Under the pieces are notes generated by a model, which saw only the letters and a program-made list of their open reading frames with translations, did no database searches and was not told the DNA's origin. Positions 35,502-41,018 of a DNA stretch of 41,018 bases are shown piece after piece (position 1 is the first letter of the stretch; each line of letters opens with the position of its first letter). The translations under genes and the position numbers were made by a program. The DNA is from Thermoplasmatota archaeon (lineage in GTDB: Archaea; Thermoplasmatota; Thermoplasmata; Thermoplasmatales; Thermoplasmataceae): positions 1-41,018 of the forward strand of contig JAMDBW010000047.1 of the NCBI GenBank assembly GCA_023487765.1. Direction: 5' to 3'.

Positions 35502-35513
35502 AATATATTATAA
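35502..35513 (-). promoter_or_regulatory. TATA box for the Rieske/cytochrome b operon
   Basis: Minus-strand TTATAATATATT lies 15-26 nt before the Rieske ATG (35487); no ribosome-binding site lies between, again suggesting a leaderless transcript. Confidence 0.45.
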
Positions 35514-35653
35514 GTGTTTTTCAGTCAGAGCGTCGACTTTTACGTCATTGTTATTTAATGTTTCTATTGGCTCCAATCATTTGGCACAGAAATTCATACG
35601 GTATTTGAGATATAGAATAAAGATTATTAGAAATCCCGATATCCAGAAATCTC

Positions 35654-35659
35654 TATATA
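35654..35659 (+). promoter_or_regulatory. TATA box for the RHH-like gene
   Basis: TATATA in CTCTATATAC is 21-26 nt upstream of the ATG at 35680. Confidence 0.5.
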
Positions 35660-35679
35660 CAAGTTAAGACTGTATATTC

Positions 35680-36159
35680 ATGGTTAACGAAGAGGAAAGT
35701 GAAACGGAGCAGGTAAAGACGGACGAGAAACCGAAACAGAACATCTCGGTTAAAGGGGTACGCAAGGATCTATACGACAAAGTGTTGAAATTTACAAGGG
35801 AATCCGGTAAGACTCTGGGTGACATAACAAATGAAGCTTACAGGGGCTTCCTGGCCACTGTAGAAGGCGCAAAACATCTGTCCAGAAACTTTGTCGAAGG
35901 AGCTATTAGAGGTGATATCAAGTATATAGAGAATATAAAAAATCTCACAATCGATAAAAGAGACTTTGATGAACTGAATGTCAAAGTGGCTTTCAAGAAT
36001 ATCGACACACTGACCTTCGCCGGAATCTCAACAGAGGACCTTACTAAATACGTTGAAACTATTTCCAATGTAAAAACTGTAGTAATACCGCGCGGAGTTA
36101 GTAAAGCCGCCCTGTTGCTGCGTTCAACATACGTGGATGAGATAATAACCAAAGAATAA
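35680..36159 (+). CDS. Protein with ribbon-helix-helix-like N-terminal domain
   Basis: 159 residues. After a charged, disordered N-terminus (1-22), the stretch SVKGVRKDLYDKVLKFTRESGKTLGDITNEAYRGFL (about 23-58) fits the strand-helix-helix layout of MetJ/Arc-type DNA-binding domains. The remaining 100 residues are a repeated alpha/beta pattern (KYIENIKNLTIDK, VSNVKTVVIPRG) of unknown family. It may be a transcription regulator or a small chromatin-like protein. It stands alone with its own near-consensus promoter, 67 bp before tRNA-Val. The RHH assignment is by eye and modest. Confidence 0.65.
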   Translation: MVNEEESETEQVKTDEKPKQNISVKGVRKDLYDKVLKFTRESGKTLGDITNEAYRGFLATVEGAKHLSRNFVEGAIRGDIKYIENIKNLTIDKRDFDELNVKVAFKNIDTLTFAGISTEDLTKYVETISNVKTVVIPRGVSKAALLLRSTYVDEIITKE

Positions 36160-36181
36160 GGAGCTTGAAGAGGAGCGAGAA

Positions 36182-36200
36182 AATAATATATCCATATAAG
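36182..36200 (+). promoter_or_regulatory. A/T-rich promoter of tRNA-Val
   Basis: Two TATA-like stretches, AATAATATAT (36182-36191) and CATATAAG (36193-36200); the second is 27-34 nt before the tRNA 5' end, the better spacing. Confidence 0.4.
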
Positions 36201-36226
36201 ATACGAGTATCGCTTAGTTAAGCAAC

Positions 36227-36299
36227 GGGCTCGTAGTCTAGTGGTTATGATACCGCCCTTACAAGGCGGTGGTCACCGGTTCAAATCCGGTCGGGCCCA
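36227..36299 (+). tRNA. trnV: tRNA-Val (anticodon UAC)
   Basis: Complete cloverleaf of 73 nt. Acceptor GGGCTCG pairs with CGGGCCC (one U-G), discriminator A at 36299; anticodon stem CCGCC/GGCGG encloses loop CTTACAA with anticodon UAC at 36260-36262; T stem ACCGG/CCGGT with loop TTCAAAT. CCA is not encoded and no intron is seen. Its last 14 nt are part of the repeat that recurs at 37381, so this gene is the probable integration site of a mini-element, and the functional copy was kept. Confidence 0.97.
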
Positions 36300-36309
36300 T
36301 TTACAGCCA
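36286..36309 (+). repeat. attL-like direct repeat at the 3' end of tRNA-Val
   Basis: Left copy of a 24-nt repeat: TCCG, one variable base (G here), then 19 identical nt TCGGGCCCATTTACAGCCA. It covers the last 14 nt of the tRNA and the 10 nt after it. The matching copy is at 37381-37404. Confidence 0.85.
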
Positions 36310-36476
36310 TAAGTGAGTCTTGTTTTCTAATGAATAGAGGATTTGACTGCTTAATTAACAAAATCATAGTCTGTATCGAGTTAATTCTTAGTCGCAACGT
36401 ATGTAACACTAAATCCCGGCACCATCCTCATATTTAATAGAGATTCCAACACCATGTTTAGCATAGAGAGAAATTG

Positions 36477-36534
36477 CGCTTAGGAGTTATCGATTGGTGA
36501 TTATGGTGTGTTATTATTCGGTAACTCCTAAGCG
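36477..36534. repeat. Inverted repeat, 16-bp arms
   Basis: Arms CGCTTAGGAGTTATCG (36477-36492) and CGGTAACTCCTAAGCG (36519-36534) are complementary at 15 of 16 positions, the mismatch being a G-U pair in RNA, with a 26-nt loop. It could be an insertion-sequence end pair, a protein-binding palindrome or a structured RNA. Confidence 0.7.
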
Positions 36535-36546
36535 TGTGCGAAAATT

Positions 36547-36852
36547 GAGGATAGCGACAATATAAATAGACCCTGGTTACAAGAAATAATCCTGCCTAAA
36601 GGAAAATATGATAGAGAAAGAATTGTAGACTGGAAAAAACATAGAACAGATACCAGTTGTTATCGATAAAGTATCTGCTGACAATTCAGTTGATTCTGAA
36701 AGGTACGTTATCGAATTCTACAAGAGCGGAAAAGCACTTTTTCTGTTGATGCAAATCAAATGACTTGTCTCTACCTTTTTTGCATAAATTAACAACTGAG
36801 TTTTTGAAGCATGATACAAATGTACCCAAGAACATTGCAAAAAATCGGTAGT
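36547..36852 (+). pseudogene. Decayed coding sequence with frameshifts
   Basis: Three frames in succession read like one protein. Frame one (36547-36669) contains RPWLQEIILPKGKYDRER; frame two (from ATG 36608, with a TAG at 36626) continues as IEQIPVVIDKVSADNSVDS and ends at TGA 36761; frame three then reads LPFLHKLTTEFLKHDTNV to a TAG near 36850. A TATA box (36561-36568) and AAGGA before ATG 36608 look like remains of expression signals. No family is recognised; an element-borne gene is inferred. Confidence 0.35.
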
Positions 36853-36869
36853 TATACAATGACCGCAGT

Positions 36870-37091
36870 TCACAGCAACTTAATAAATTCCTCGACAGTA
36901 AGGTCGCATTGCCTGATTATTGCCCTGAGTGTGCCTTTCGGTAATTCATCGTGGTAAGGTATCGCCACTCTTTTTCCATCTTTTTCCCGTTTCAATATTA
37001 TATGGCTTTCAACCTGCCTCCTGAATTCAAAACCAACTTTGGAAAGAGCTTTCATGGCATCTTTGCCCGAGACAGAGGGAAGTTTAGGCAT
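36870..37091 (-). CDS. hicA: HicA-type toxin (mRNA interferase)
   Basis: 73 residues, the normal HicA size, with the double-stranded-RNA-binding-like fold: LPSVSGKDAMKAL, the FEFRRQVESHIILKR strand carrying the catalytic histidine (H29), then VAIPYHDELPKGTLRAI. HicA cleaves mRNA until bound by HicB. It overlaps the end of hicB by 8 nt, so the antitoxin is translated first. The pair sits within the tRNA-Val att repeats. All key positions appear intact, so it is probably functional. Confidence 0.9.
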   Translation of the reverse strand: MPKLPSVSGKDAMKALSKVGFEFRRQVESHIILKREKDGKRVAIPYHDELPKGTLRAIIRQCDLTVEEFIKLL

Positions 37092-37299
37092 TCAGTTCAA
37101 CATTTCCGATTATGTCAATATCATGGGGAATGGCCTCACCGTCTGCCTTCATATCCTCGATAAACCCGATGATAGCTTCCTTTATGTTTGACATGGCCTC
37201 TTCCACTGTGCGGCCGTCAGATATACATCCAGGTAAAGCTGGAACCGTGGCCACATATATTCCATCCTCATCCTTCTCCAGGACCACTGTAAATCTCAT
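37084..37299 (-). CDS. hicB: HicB-type antitoxin (short form)
   Basis: 71 residues with the partial RNase H-like HicB fold: FTVVLEKDEDGIYVATVPALPGCISDG (2-28) and TVEEAMSNIKEAIIGFIEDM. It neutralises HicA by direct binding. The C-terminal DNA-binding domain of longer HicB proteins is absent, so autoregulation would need another mechanism. Start ATG 37299 is chosen over the TTG at 37302 because GGAG lies 5 nt upstream. A CTTATACC box is at 37321-37328. Confidence 0.9.
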   Translation of the reverse strand: MRFTVVLEKDEDGIYVATVPALPGCISDGRTVEEAMSNIKEAIIGFIEDMKADGEAIPHDIDIIGNVELNA

Positions 37300-37320
37300 C
37301 AATTCTCCAATAGAACAAGA

Positions 37321-37328
37321 GGTATAAG
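37321..37328 (-). promoter_or_regulatory. Promoter-like box for hicBA
   Basis: Minus-strand CTTATACC 22-29 nt before the hicB ATG, inside the right repeat of the element, so the module carries its own promoter. Confidence 0.35.
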
Positions 37329-37380
37329 ACTTTTCACTAAATTTTGCAATTTAGCAGTGCTCCCCCAACATATGACTAAT

Positions 37381-37404
37381 TCCGATCGGGCCCATTTACA
37401 GCCA
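37381..37404 (+). repeat. attR-like copy of the tRNA-Val 3' end
   Basis: Right copy of the 24-nt repeat (TCCG, A, then the identical 19 nt). It contains the last 14 nt of the tRNA with one change in the T stem, and no other tRNA sequence precedes it, so it is not a tRNA gene. Confidence 0.85.
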
Positions 37405-38029
37405 GGAGACATAGATAAGGCCGAAAAACGTGCCGATATTTTCATTTTACATCAGAAATATTAATAGTTGTCCCTAAATTTATAATTTCAAAAAATGTCT
37501 TTGCAGCCATCGGCAGGATTTCCCCTGTTGAAGGTGCCATAATACAGGAGATGATTGATACCATCAGCATCCTGAATTCCATCCGCTCTGGGGCCTGAAA
37601 TTTTTGAAATCGGGATAAGACGTAAGCATGGGAAATTGTTCGAGAACATCGGCAGGAATCATAATTCCATTCTTAGACCTTTAACAGGTAACCTACGTTA
37701 CAGGCACTCTTGACCGCATTCTCTGAGTATGCTGTGTCTCCGGTAAAATCGGTCATTTTTCCGTTGTAGTCAGGCCGGAAAACACTATCGTCGATTATGT
37801 GATTCACGGTGAAAGCCTCACCGAAATCGTGAGTCTTCCGTTCATTATGCTCAACCGTCACGTCAAATGATTCGGGAGTATTCGTTAACTCCAAAAATTT
37901 TGCCTGTGTTTTCCCTTAAGTGCTTTGGATGCACGACAGGGAGAGAATTTGATCAAAATCCCGGAATAAATAAAAAAGGCAGCATGTATTAGTTGGCCAT
38001 TCAAAACCTTATTAATCCACTGTCAACTT
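37405..38029. other. Gene-poor stretch between attR and dCMP deaminase
   Basis: 625 bp. Apart from the frameshifted remnant at 37500-37920 and a CTTATTAAT promoter-like box at 38008-38016, nothing is recognisable. With the adjoining element it makes about 1.7 kb of accessory or decaying DNA in an otherwise dense region. Confidence 0.5.
37500..37920 (-). pseudogene. Frameshifted remnant, possibly a DDE-type transposase
   Basis: The longest piece (37673-37894, from a TTG, open further upstream to about 37920) reads THDFGEAFTVNHIIDDSVF and FRPDYNGKMTDFTGDTAYS, which resembles the GDxAY region of some DDE transposases. After its stop, the next frame continues NGIMIPADVLEQFPML, and a third holds ERMEFRMLMVSIISC. 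At least two frameshifts are implied. No terminal inverted repeats were found. The transposase identity is a weak guess; the decay is clearer. Confidence 0.35.
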
Positions 38030-38551
38030 ATGCTTAACATGCCTGACCCCCGCCCGTCATGGGATCAATATTTCATGAGAATGGCATTTCTTGCAGCATC
38101 AAGGTCCAACTGTACGCGAAGAAAGGTCGGGGCGGTCATCGTCAAGGATAAGAACGTTCTTGCTACAGGTTATAATGGTCCGCCGTCCGGAACTGTTCAC
38201 TGCGATGTGGTAGGATGTATTCGCGATGAGTTAAATGTCCCTTCCGGTGAGAGACATGAATTATGCAGGGGACTGCACGCTGAACAGAATGCCATAATAC
38301 AGGCAGCGGTTCACGGCGTGAGCATAAGAGATTCAGTAATTTATGTCACGACACACCCATGCGTTGTCTGTTCTAAAATGATCATGAATTCTCAGATCAG
38401 AGAGGTAATTTACGCACAGGGATATCCAGATGAACTCTCGGAATTGATGCTGATGGAGAGCACCGTTAAGAAGCGCCGCTTCGATCTGCCTCAGGAAGAG
38501 GTCAGAATCATGCTTGGAGATTTTTACCTTCAGCCCCCCGGCAGTGATTAA
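38030..38551 (+). CDS. dCMP deaminase family protein (ComEB-like)
   Basis: 173 residues. Zinc site and catalytic glutamate: HAEQNAI (H83, E85) and PCVVC (C111, C114); the NGPPSG and CTRRKVGAV elements are typical of dCMP deaminases, with additional cysteines/histidine near 58-79 of a second, structural zinc site. The reaction dCMP to dUMP feeds dTMP synthesis. ATG 38030 is only 14-22 nt after a TATA-like box, so the mRNA may be leaderless; ATG 38039 is an alternative. Confidence 0.92.
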   Translation: MLNMPDPRPSWDQYFMRMAFLAASRSNCTRRKVGAVIVKDKNVLATGYNGPPSGTVHCDVVGCIRDELNVPSGERHELCRGLHAEQNAIIQAAVHGVSIRDSVIYVTTHPCVVCSKMIMNSQIREVIYAQGYPDELSELMLMESTVKKRRFDLPQEEVRIMLGDFYLQPPGSD

Positions 38552-38555
38552 ACAA

Positions 38556-38566
38556 TTTATTTATAA
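38556..38566 (+). promoter_or_regulatory. TATA box for the DedA-family gene
   Basis: TTTATTTATAA is 21-31 nt before the GTG at 38587, which supports that start and a leaderless mRNA. Confidence 0.45.
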
Positions 38567-38586
38567 GAATCACCCATTAACCTCAA

Positions 38587-39285
38587 GTGTTTAGTATCGG
38601 TATTGCAACAATAATTTCAAATTTCATATTGCATGTTATTACTGAACTCGGCTATCCGGGAATATTTCTGCTGATGGTTATGGAGGGTGCACTCCTGCCT
38701 ATACCTTCTGAGGTTATCATGGCCTTTGGAGGCTATCTGGCCTTTTCCAATGCACTGGGACCTGTTTTCGGCATTCCAGCATTTATTGTGCTGTTGCTGG
38801 CCGGAACCCTTGGTAACGTGGTAGGGGCTTACCTTGCCTACATGCTTGGCGATTATGGCGGAATCCCGATAATCCTGAAATACGGAAAATTCTTCTTCCT
38901 GGACAAGAAATCCATAGATAAGACTCAGGTATGGTTCGAGAAATACGGGTCACTGTCGGTTTTCTTCACGCGCCTTACCCCTATTTTCAGGACATTTATC
39001 TCCATACCTGCCGGGATAGCAAAAATGAACCGCGTACATTTTATTGTCCTTACGTTCGTTGGGTCCCTGATCTGGGATTCAATCCTGATATATTTCGGTT
39101 ACATTCTGGGACCGCACTGGGAGCAAATTCTTGGATTCTTCGACGAACTGACAATTGTGGCCCTGGTGGTAGGTGCGGCAATAGCCATATGGTGGCTCAG
39201 TACAGAATTCAAGAAAAGAAAGAGAATTAAAAGAATAAAAGAGAAAAAAATTCAGGACCGCGGCACTGCTATGGAAAGGAAGTAA
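38587..39285 (+). CDS. DedA-family (SNARE-associated) membrane protein
   Basis: 232 residues, about five helices including re-entrant segments. Family marks: GYPGIFLLMVMEGALLPIPSEVIM (about 19-42), GNVVGAYLAYMLGDYGG, and FFTRLTPIFRTFISIPAGIAKMN (about 120-142), with the conserved arginines. DedA proteins are linked to lipid-carrier recycling (polyprenyl-phosphate flipping), phosphatidylethanolamine flipping and proton-motive-force maintenance. The C-terminal 30 residues are strongly basic. Start GTG 38587. The last 34 bp overlap the convergent small membrane-protein gene. Confidence 0.92.
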   Translation: MFSIGIATIISNFILHVITELGYPGIFLLMVMEGALLPIPSEVIMAFGGYLAFSNALGPVFGIPAFIVLLLAGTLGNVVGAYLAYMLGDYGGIPIILKYGKFFFLDKKSIDKTQVWFEKYGSLSVFFTRLTPIFRTFISIPAGIAKMNRVHFIVLTFVGSLIWDSILIYFGYILGPHWEQILGFFDELTIVALVVGAAIAIWWLSTEFKKRKRIKRIKEKKIQDRGTAMERK

Positions 39286-39428
39286 ATTACAAAACCCAGT
39301 GCCGCAAATACTGCCACATCGACTATCGGTATCTTCAGGAAGTGGAATAGTAGCCCTCCCAGTTCTATCAGAAAAATGCCTGCGAAGAAAAGCGGATATC
39401 TCACACTGCTAAGATTTCTTTTTGCCAT
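39252..39428 (-). CDS. Small two-helix membrane protein linked to succinate dehydrogenase
   Basis: 58 residues, mostly two hydrophobic helices (about 11-30 and 35-54) with a basic N-terminus. It begins 12 bp after the stop of the succinate dehydrogenase membrane gene, with AGGTGA at 39435-39440 six bases before ATG 39428; this site overlaps the previous stop, so coupling is likely. ATG 39434 is too close to that site. It may be a second small anchor (SdhD-like) subunit; it has no histidine pair for haem, apart from one in LLFHFLK. Family unknown. Confidence 0.7.
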   Translation of the reverse strand: MAKRNLSSVRYPLFFAGIFLIELGGLLFHFLKIPIVDVAVFAALGFVIYFLSIAVPRS

Positions 39429-39439
39429 TTTCATTCACC

Positions 39440-40156
39440 TCAGTGTATCAGCATTATATTGGGCAGGACTCCGGCCTGCAACCCCCTGATGTACAGGTCA
39501 ACGAGGAAGAACAAGGTCAGACTGATCCACGCCAGTGTTTCATGGTGCAGGTTTATCTTTGTCTGGCTGGTGAACAGTTTCTGCCTGACATTATGTTTGC
39601 AACTGAAGCAGTCAGTGTTCCCGCCGATAAGGTGTCTCACCGCGTGGCACGACAGAGTGTAGAGCGTCACAAATATGGCATTTATTCCAAGGAGAACTAT
39701 GCCGAGTGTGATTCCTCCTTCGGTCACTATTGCGAGATATATGTCATAGAAAAAGAACGGAAGTATCAGAATGGCGAAATACATAAACCACCTGTGCAGA
39801 TTCTCAATTCTGAATAACCTTGTTTCTCCAGTGTATTCCCTTCCCTTTGTTTCCGCCCTGAAACCGATCTCACACGCTCTCGGGTGATTGAAGATATGCC
39901 TGTGGTAATCTTTCCTGTAAGCATAACATGTGAGCCTGAAAAGACCGATGAACGGGAGTATCAGAACCGTGGGGGAATAGAATGGATCGATGAGTCCGTT
40001 TACCTGGTCAGTCATTGGATAAATCATCATTAAGTATATTCCGAGAACTATCATGAGAATAAACGTTCCAACCCTCCAGTTGAGTTCCAGGAATTCTGAA
40101 GGTATGAGCCTGGTCATTGCTCTGTTTGTCTTCTGTTTCGGGTCATTTGATATCAT
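39440..40156 (-). CDS. sdhC: Succinate dehydrogenase membrane (cytochrome b-like) subunit
   Basis: 238 residues, about five helices. Histidines suitable as haem ligands are in NLHRW, SCHAVRH and NLHHETLAW. A CFSC motif is in the loop GNTDCFSCKHN. It starts right after sdhB (one base apart), in the usual position of the anchor subunit that passes electrons from the Fe-S protein to quinone. Sequence similarity to well-known SdhC proteins is not obvious, so this call relies on order, topology and histidines. It is longer than canonical SdhC (about 130 residues) and may replace both anchors. Confidence 0.75.
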   Translation of the reverse strand: MISNDPKQKTNRAMTRLIPSEFLELNWRVGTFILMIVLGIYLMMIYPMTDQVNGLIDPFYSPTVLILPFIGLFRLTCYAYRKDYHRHIFNHPRACEIGFRAETKGREYTGETRLFRIENLHRWFMYFAILILPFFFYDIYLAIVTEGGITLGIVLLGINAIFVTLYTLSCHAVRHLIGGNTDCFSCKHNVRQKLFTSQTKINLHHETLAWISLTLFFLVDLYIRGLQAGVLPNIMLIH

Positions 40157-40909
40157 TTATGCAACACTCCTTTCCTTTGTTTTTCTCTTCTTAATAAGTC
40201 TGGCAAGCGGGTCATAGAAATTGTCGACTGCCCTTTCCTTCTCCTGTATTATGGCGTTATCCGTGATATGAATGTGTTCCGGGCAAACGTCCTGGCAGCA
40301 TTTCGTGATATTGCAGAAACCCAGTCCGCCAACTTGATCCAGCATTCTGGATCTATCTACAGAGTCAAGAGGATGCATATCCATTGATGCGGCCTTGACA
40401 ACATGCCGTGGTCCGAAGTAGGGTGTTGAATGTTCCCTGATCACGTGGCACACATCCTGACAGAGAAAGCATTCGATGCACTTTCTGAATTCTTTTGATC
40501 TTTCGACGTCCATCTGCTGCATTTTCCAGGGAGATTCCATATCTTCTCTGGGAGTGAATTTTGGAATCTTTCTCAGGGTGTCCCAGTTCTCACCGACGTC
40601 AGTTACAAGATCCTTTATGAGCGGAAATGCACCCATTGGCGTAACCGTGATTTTATGCCCGACTGTATCCACCCGGGTCTTGCACATCAGTTTCGGCATT
40701 CCGTTAATCTCGGCAGAGCAGGAGCCGCATTTTGCTGCCTTGCAGTTCCACCTTATGGCAAGTGTTGTGTCCAGTTTCTCCTGAACATACCTGACTGCGT
40801 CGAGAACTACCATCCCGTCAACATAAGGTACCTCAAATTTCTGGAGTTGCCCTTTTTGATCGACTGACGGGTCCTGCCTGTAGATATTTAAAATAATTTT
40901 TTCTTCCAT
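40157..40909 (-). CDS. sdhB: Succinate dehydrogenase iron-sulfur subunit
   Basis: 250 residues. [2Fe-2S] ligands in NCKAAKCGSCSAEI plus a later C76 (C56, C61, C64, C76); then CIECFLCQDVC (C144, C147, C150, C154) and CNITKCCQDVCP (C199, C205, C209), matching the [4Fe-4S]/[3Fe-4S] arrangement of E. coli SdhB with spacing C-x5-C-x3-CP. An extra C204 next to C205 is unusual and could alter the third cluster. Electrons pass from SdhA to the membrane subunit. The ATG overlaps the sdhA stop (TAATG). Confidence 0.95.
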   Translation of the reverse strand: MEEKIILNIYRQDPSVDQKGQLQKFEVPYVDGMVVLDAVRYVQEKLDTTLAIRWNCKAAKCGSCSAEINGMPKLMCKTRVDTVGHKITVTPMGAFPLIKDLVTDVGENWDTLRKIPKFTPREDMESPWKMQQMDVERSKEFRKCIECFLCQDVCHVIREHSTPYFGPRHVVKAASMDMHPLDSVDRSRMLDQVGGLGFCNITKCCQDVCPEHIHITDNAIIQEKERAVDNFYDPLARLIKKRKTKERSVA

Positions 40910-41018
40910 TAATAGACCTCCTGCTTGACAAGTTCCATTAATTCTGCCGGTATTGCCGGTACCGGCTCTGTGTCCAATTTCATTCCTCCACCCGAACGTC
41001 TGGACATAGCACTGGCAG
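40909..41018 (-). CDS. sdhA: Succinate dehydrogenase flavoprotein subunit, C-terminal end only
   Basis: The last 35 codons before the sdhB start are open to the window edge and end TAA (overlapping the sdhB ATG by one base). The piece includes SAMSRRSGG and PAELMELVKQEVY. Identity as SdhA is inferred from the gene order A-B-C; the fragment itself carries no flavin motif. Confidence 0.65.
   Translation of the reverse strand, partial: ASAMSRRSGGGMKLDTEPVPAIPAELMELVKQEVY

Larger units (their letters stand above)
36310..36869. other. Gene-poor left part of the mini-element
   Basis: 560 bp without an intact gene. It holds the inverted repeat at 36477-36534, a TATA-like TATAAATA at 36561-36568, and decayed frames on the plus strand (36547-36852). 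Short in-frame fragments on the minus strand between 36380 and 36480 also look like broken coding sequence, but I cannot name them. Confidence 0.5.
36286..37404. mobile_element. tRNA-Val-integrated mini-element carrying HicBA
   Basis: About 1.1 kb bounded by the duplicated tRNA 3' end, the usual footprint of tyrosine-recombinase integration into a tRNA gene. It contains a hicBA pair, a 16-bp inverted repeat and frameshifted coding remnants, but no integrase. The interval is A/T-rich and gene-poor compared with the dense surroundings. It is either a decayed larger element of which the toxin-antitoxin module survives, or a small element moved by an integrase supplied from elsewhere. Alternative: a local duplication of the tRNA end, less likely because the repeat runs past the tRNA. 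Confidence 0.7.

Noticed and set aside
37381-37404. Second tRNA-Val gene
   Set aside because: Only the last 14 nt of the tRNA are present, with no anticodon or D arm; it is an att-like repeat.
1-41018. CRISPR arrays or other tandem repeats
   Set aside because: No regularly spaced repeats were seen; the only notable direct repeat is the att-like pair.

Overview
The window reads as a chromosome segment of a thermoacidophilic archaeon, most likely a Thermoplasmatales relative. The evidence is archaellum genes of the FlaG-H-I-J type, Hel308, TiaS, archaeal EF1-beta with its zinc-ribbon partner, an archaeal-type cofactor-independent phosphoglycerate mutase (apgM), a Rieske/cytochrome b pair, a succinate dehydrogenase operon, and TATA boxes about 20-35 nt upstream of many first genes, which points to leaderless or nearly leaderless mRNAs. 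The genus cannot be fixed by eye. Genes are packed tightly, with many ATGA, TAATG or TGATG overlaps and several TTG or GTG starts.

Layout. (1) 1-8636 (+): the end of an archaellum operon (FlaG partial, FlaH, FlaI, FlaJ), running without a real gap into a 1242-residue helical-repeat protein and an M50 site-2 protease. (2) 8674-12016: a small unknown gene, the zinc-ribbon/EF1-beta pair, a membrane GT2 glycosyltransferase and GlmM. (3) 11992-18256 (-): a lipid and tRNA-modification block (UppS, TiaS, AK6-like kinase, CDP-alcohol phosphatidyltransferase) preceded by Hel308-Trm5. (4) 18352-23698 (+): riboflavin-pathway reductase, SAH hydrolase, apgM, an unknown membrane protein and SerRS. (5) 23704-29580 (-): GltD-like flavoprotein, DUF1634-TauE/SafE pair, and a GT87-like plus DPM-GtrA glycosylation pair. 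(6) 29722-31479 (+): PdxS and a DUF92 membrane protein whose start codon is not canonical. (7) 31738-35487 (-): Rieske, cytochrome b, a crotonase-fold protein with degenerate catalytic positions, and a sequon-rich surface protein, apparently one operon. (8) 35680-38029: an RHH-like protein, tRNA-Val(UAC), then a gene-poor accessory patch. (9) 38030-41018: dCMP deaminase, DedA protein, and the succinate dehydrogenase operon (small membrane protein, membrane subunit, SdhB, SdhA end).

The clearest accessory structure is at 36286-37404. The 3' end of tRNA-Val plus 10 nt of flank is repeated 1.1 kb downstream, and the interval holds a HicBA toxin-antitoxin pair, a 16-bp inverted repeat and decayed coding sequence, but no integrase. 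This looks like a tRNA-integrated mini-element with an att duplication. Other points worth a second look are the archaellum-TPR-protease linkage, the four-gene Rieske/cytochrome b operon with two unexplained members, the apparent AUC/AUA start of DUF92, and a small membrane protein coupled to the succinate dehydrogenase operon. All calls rest on reading motifs and context; no database search was run.
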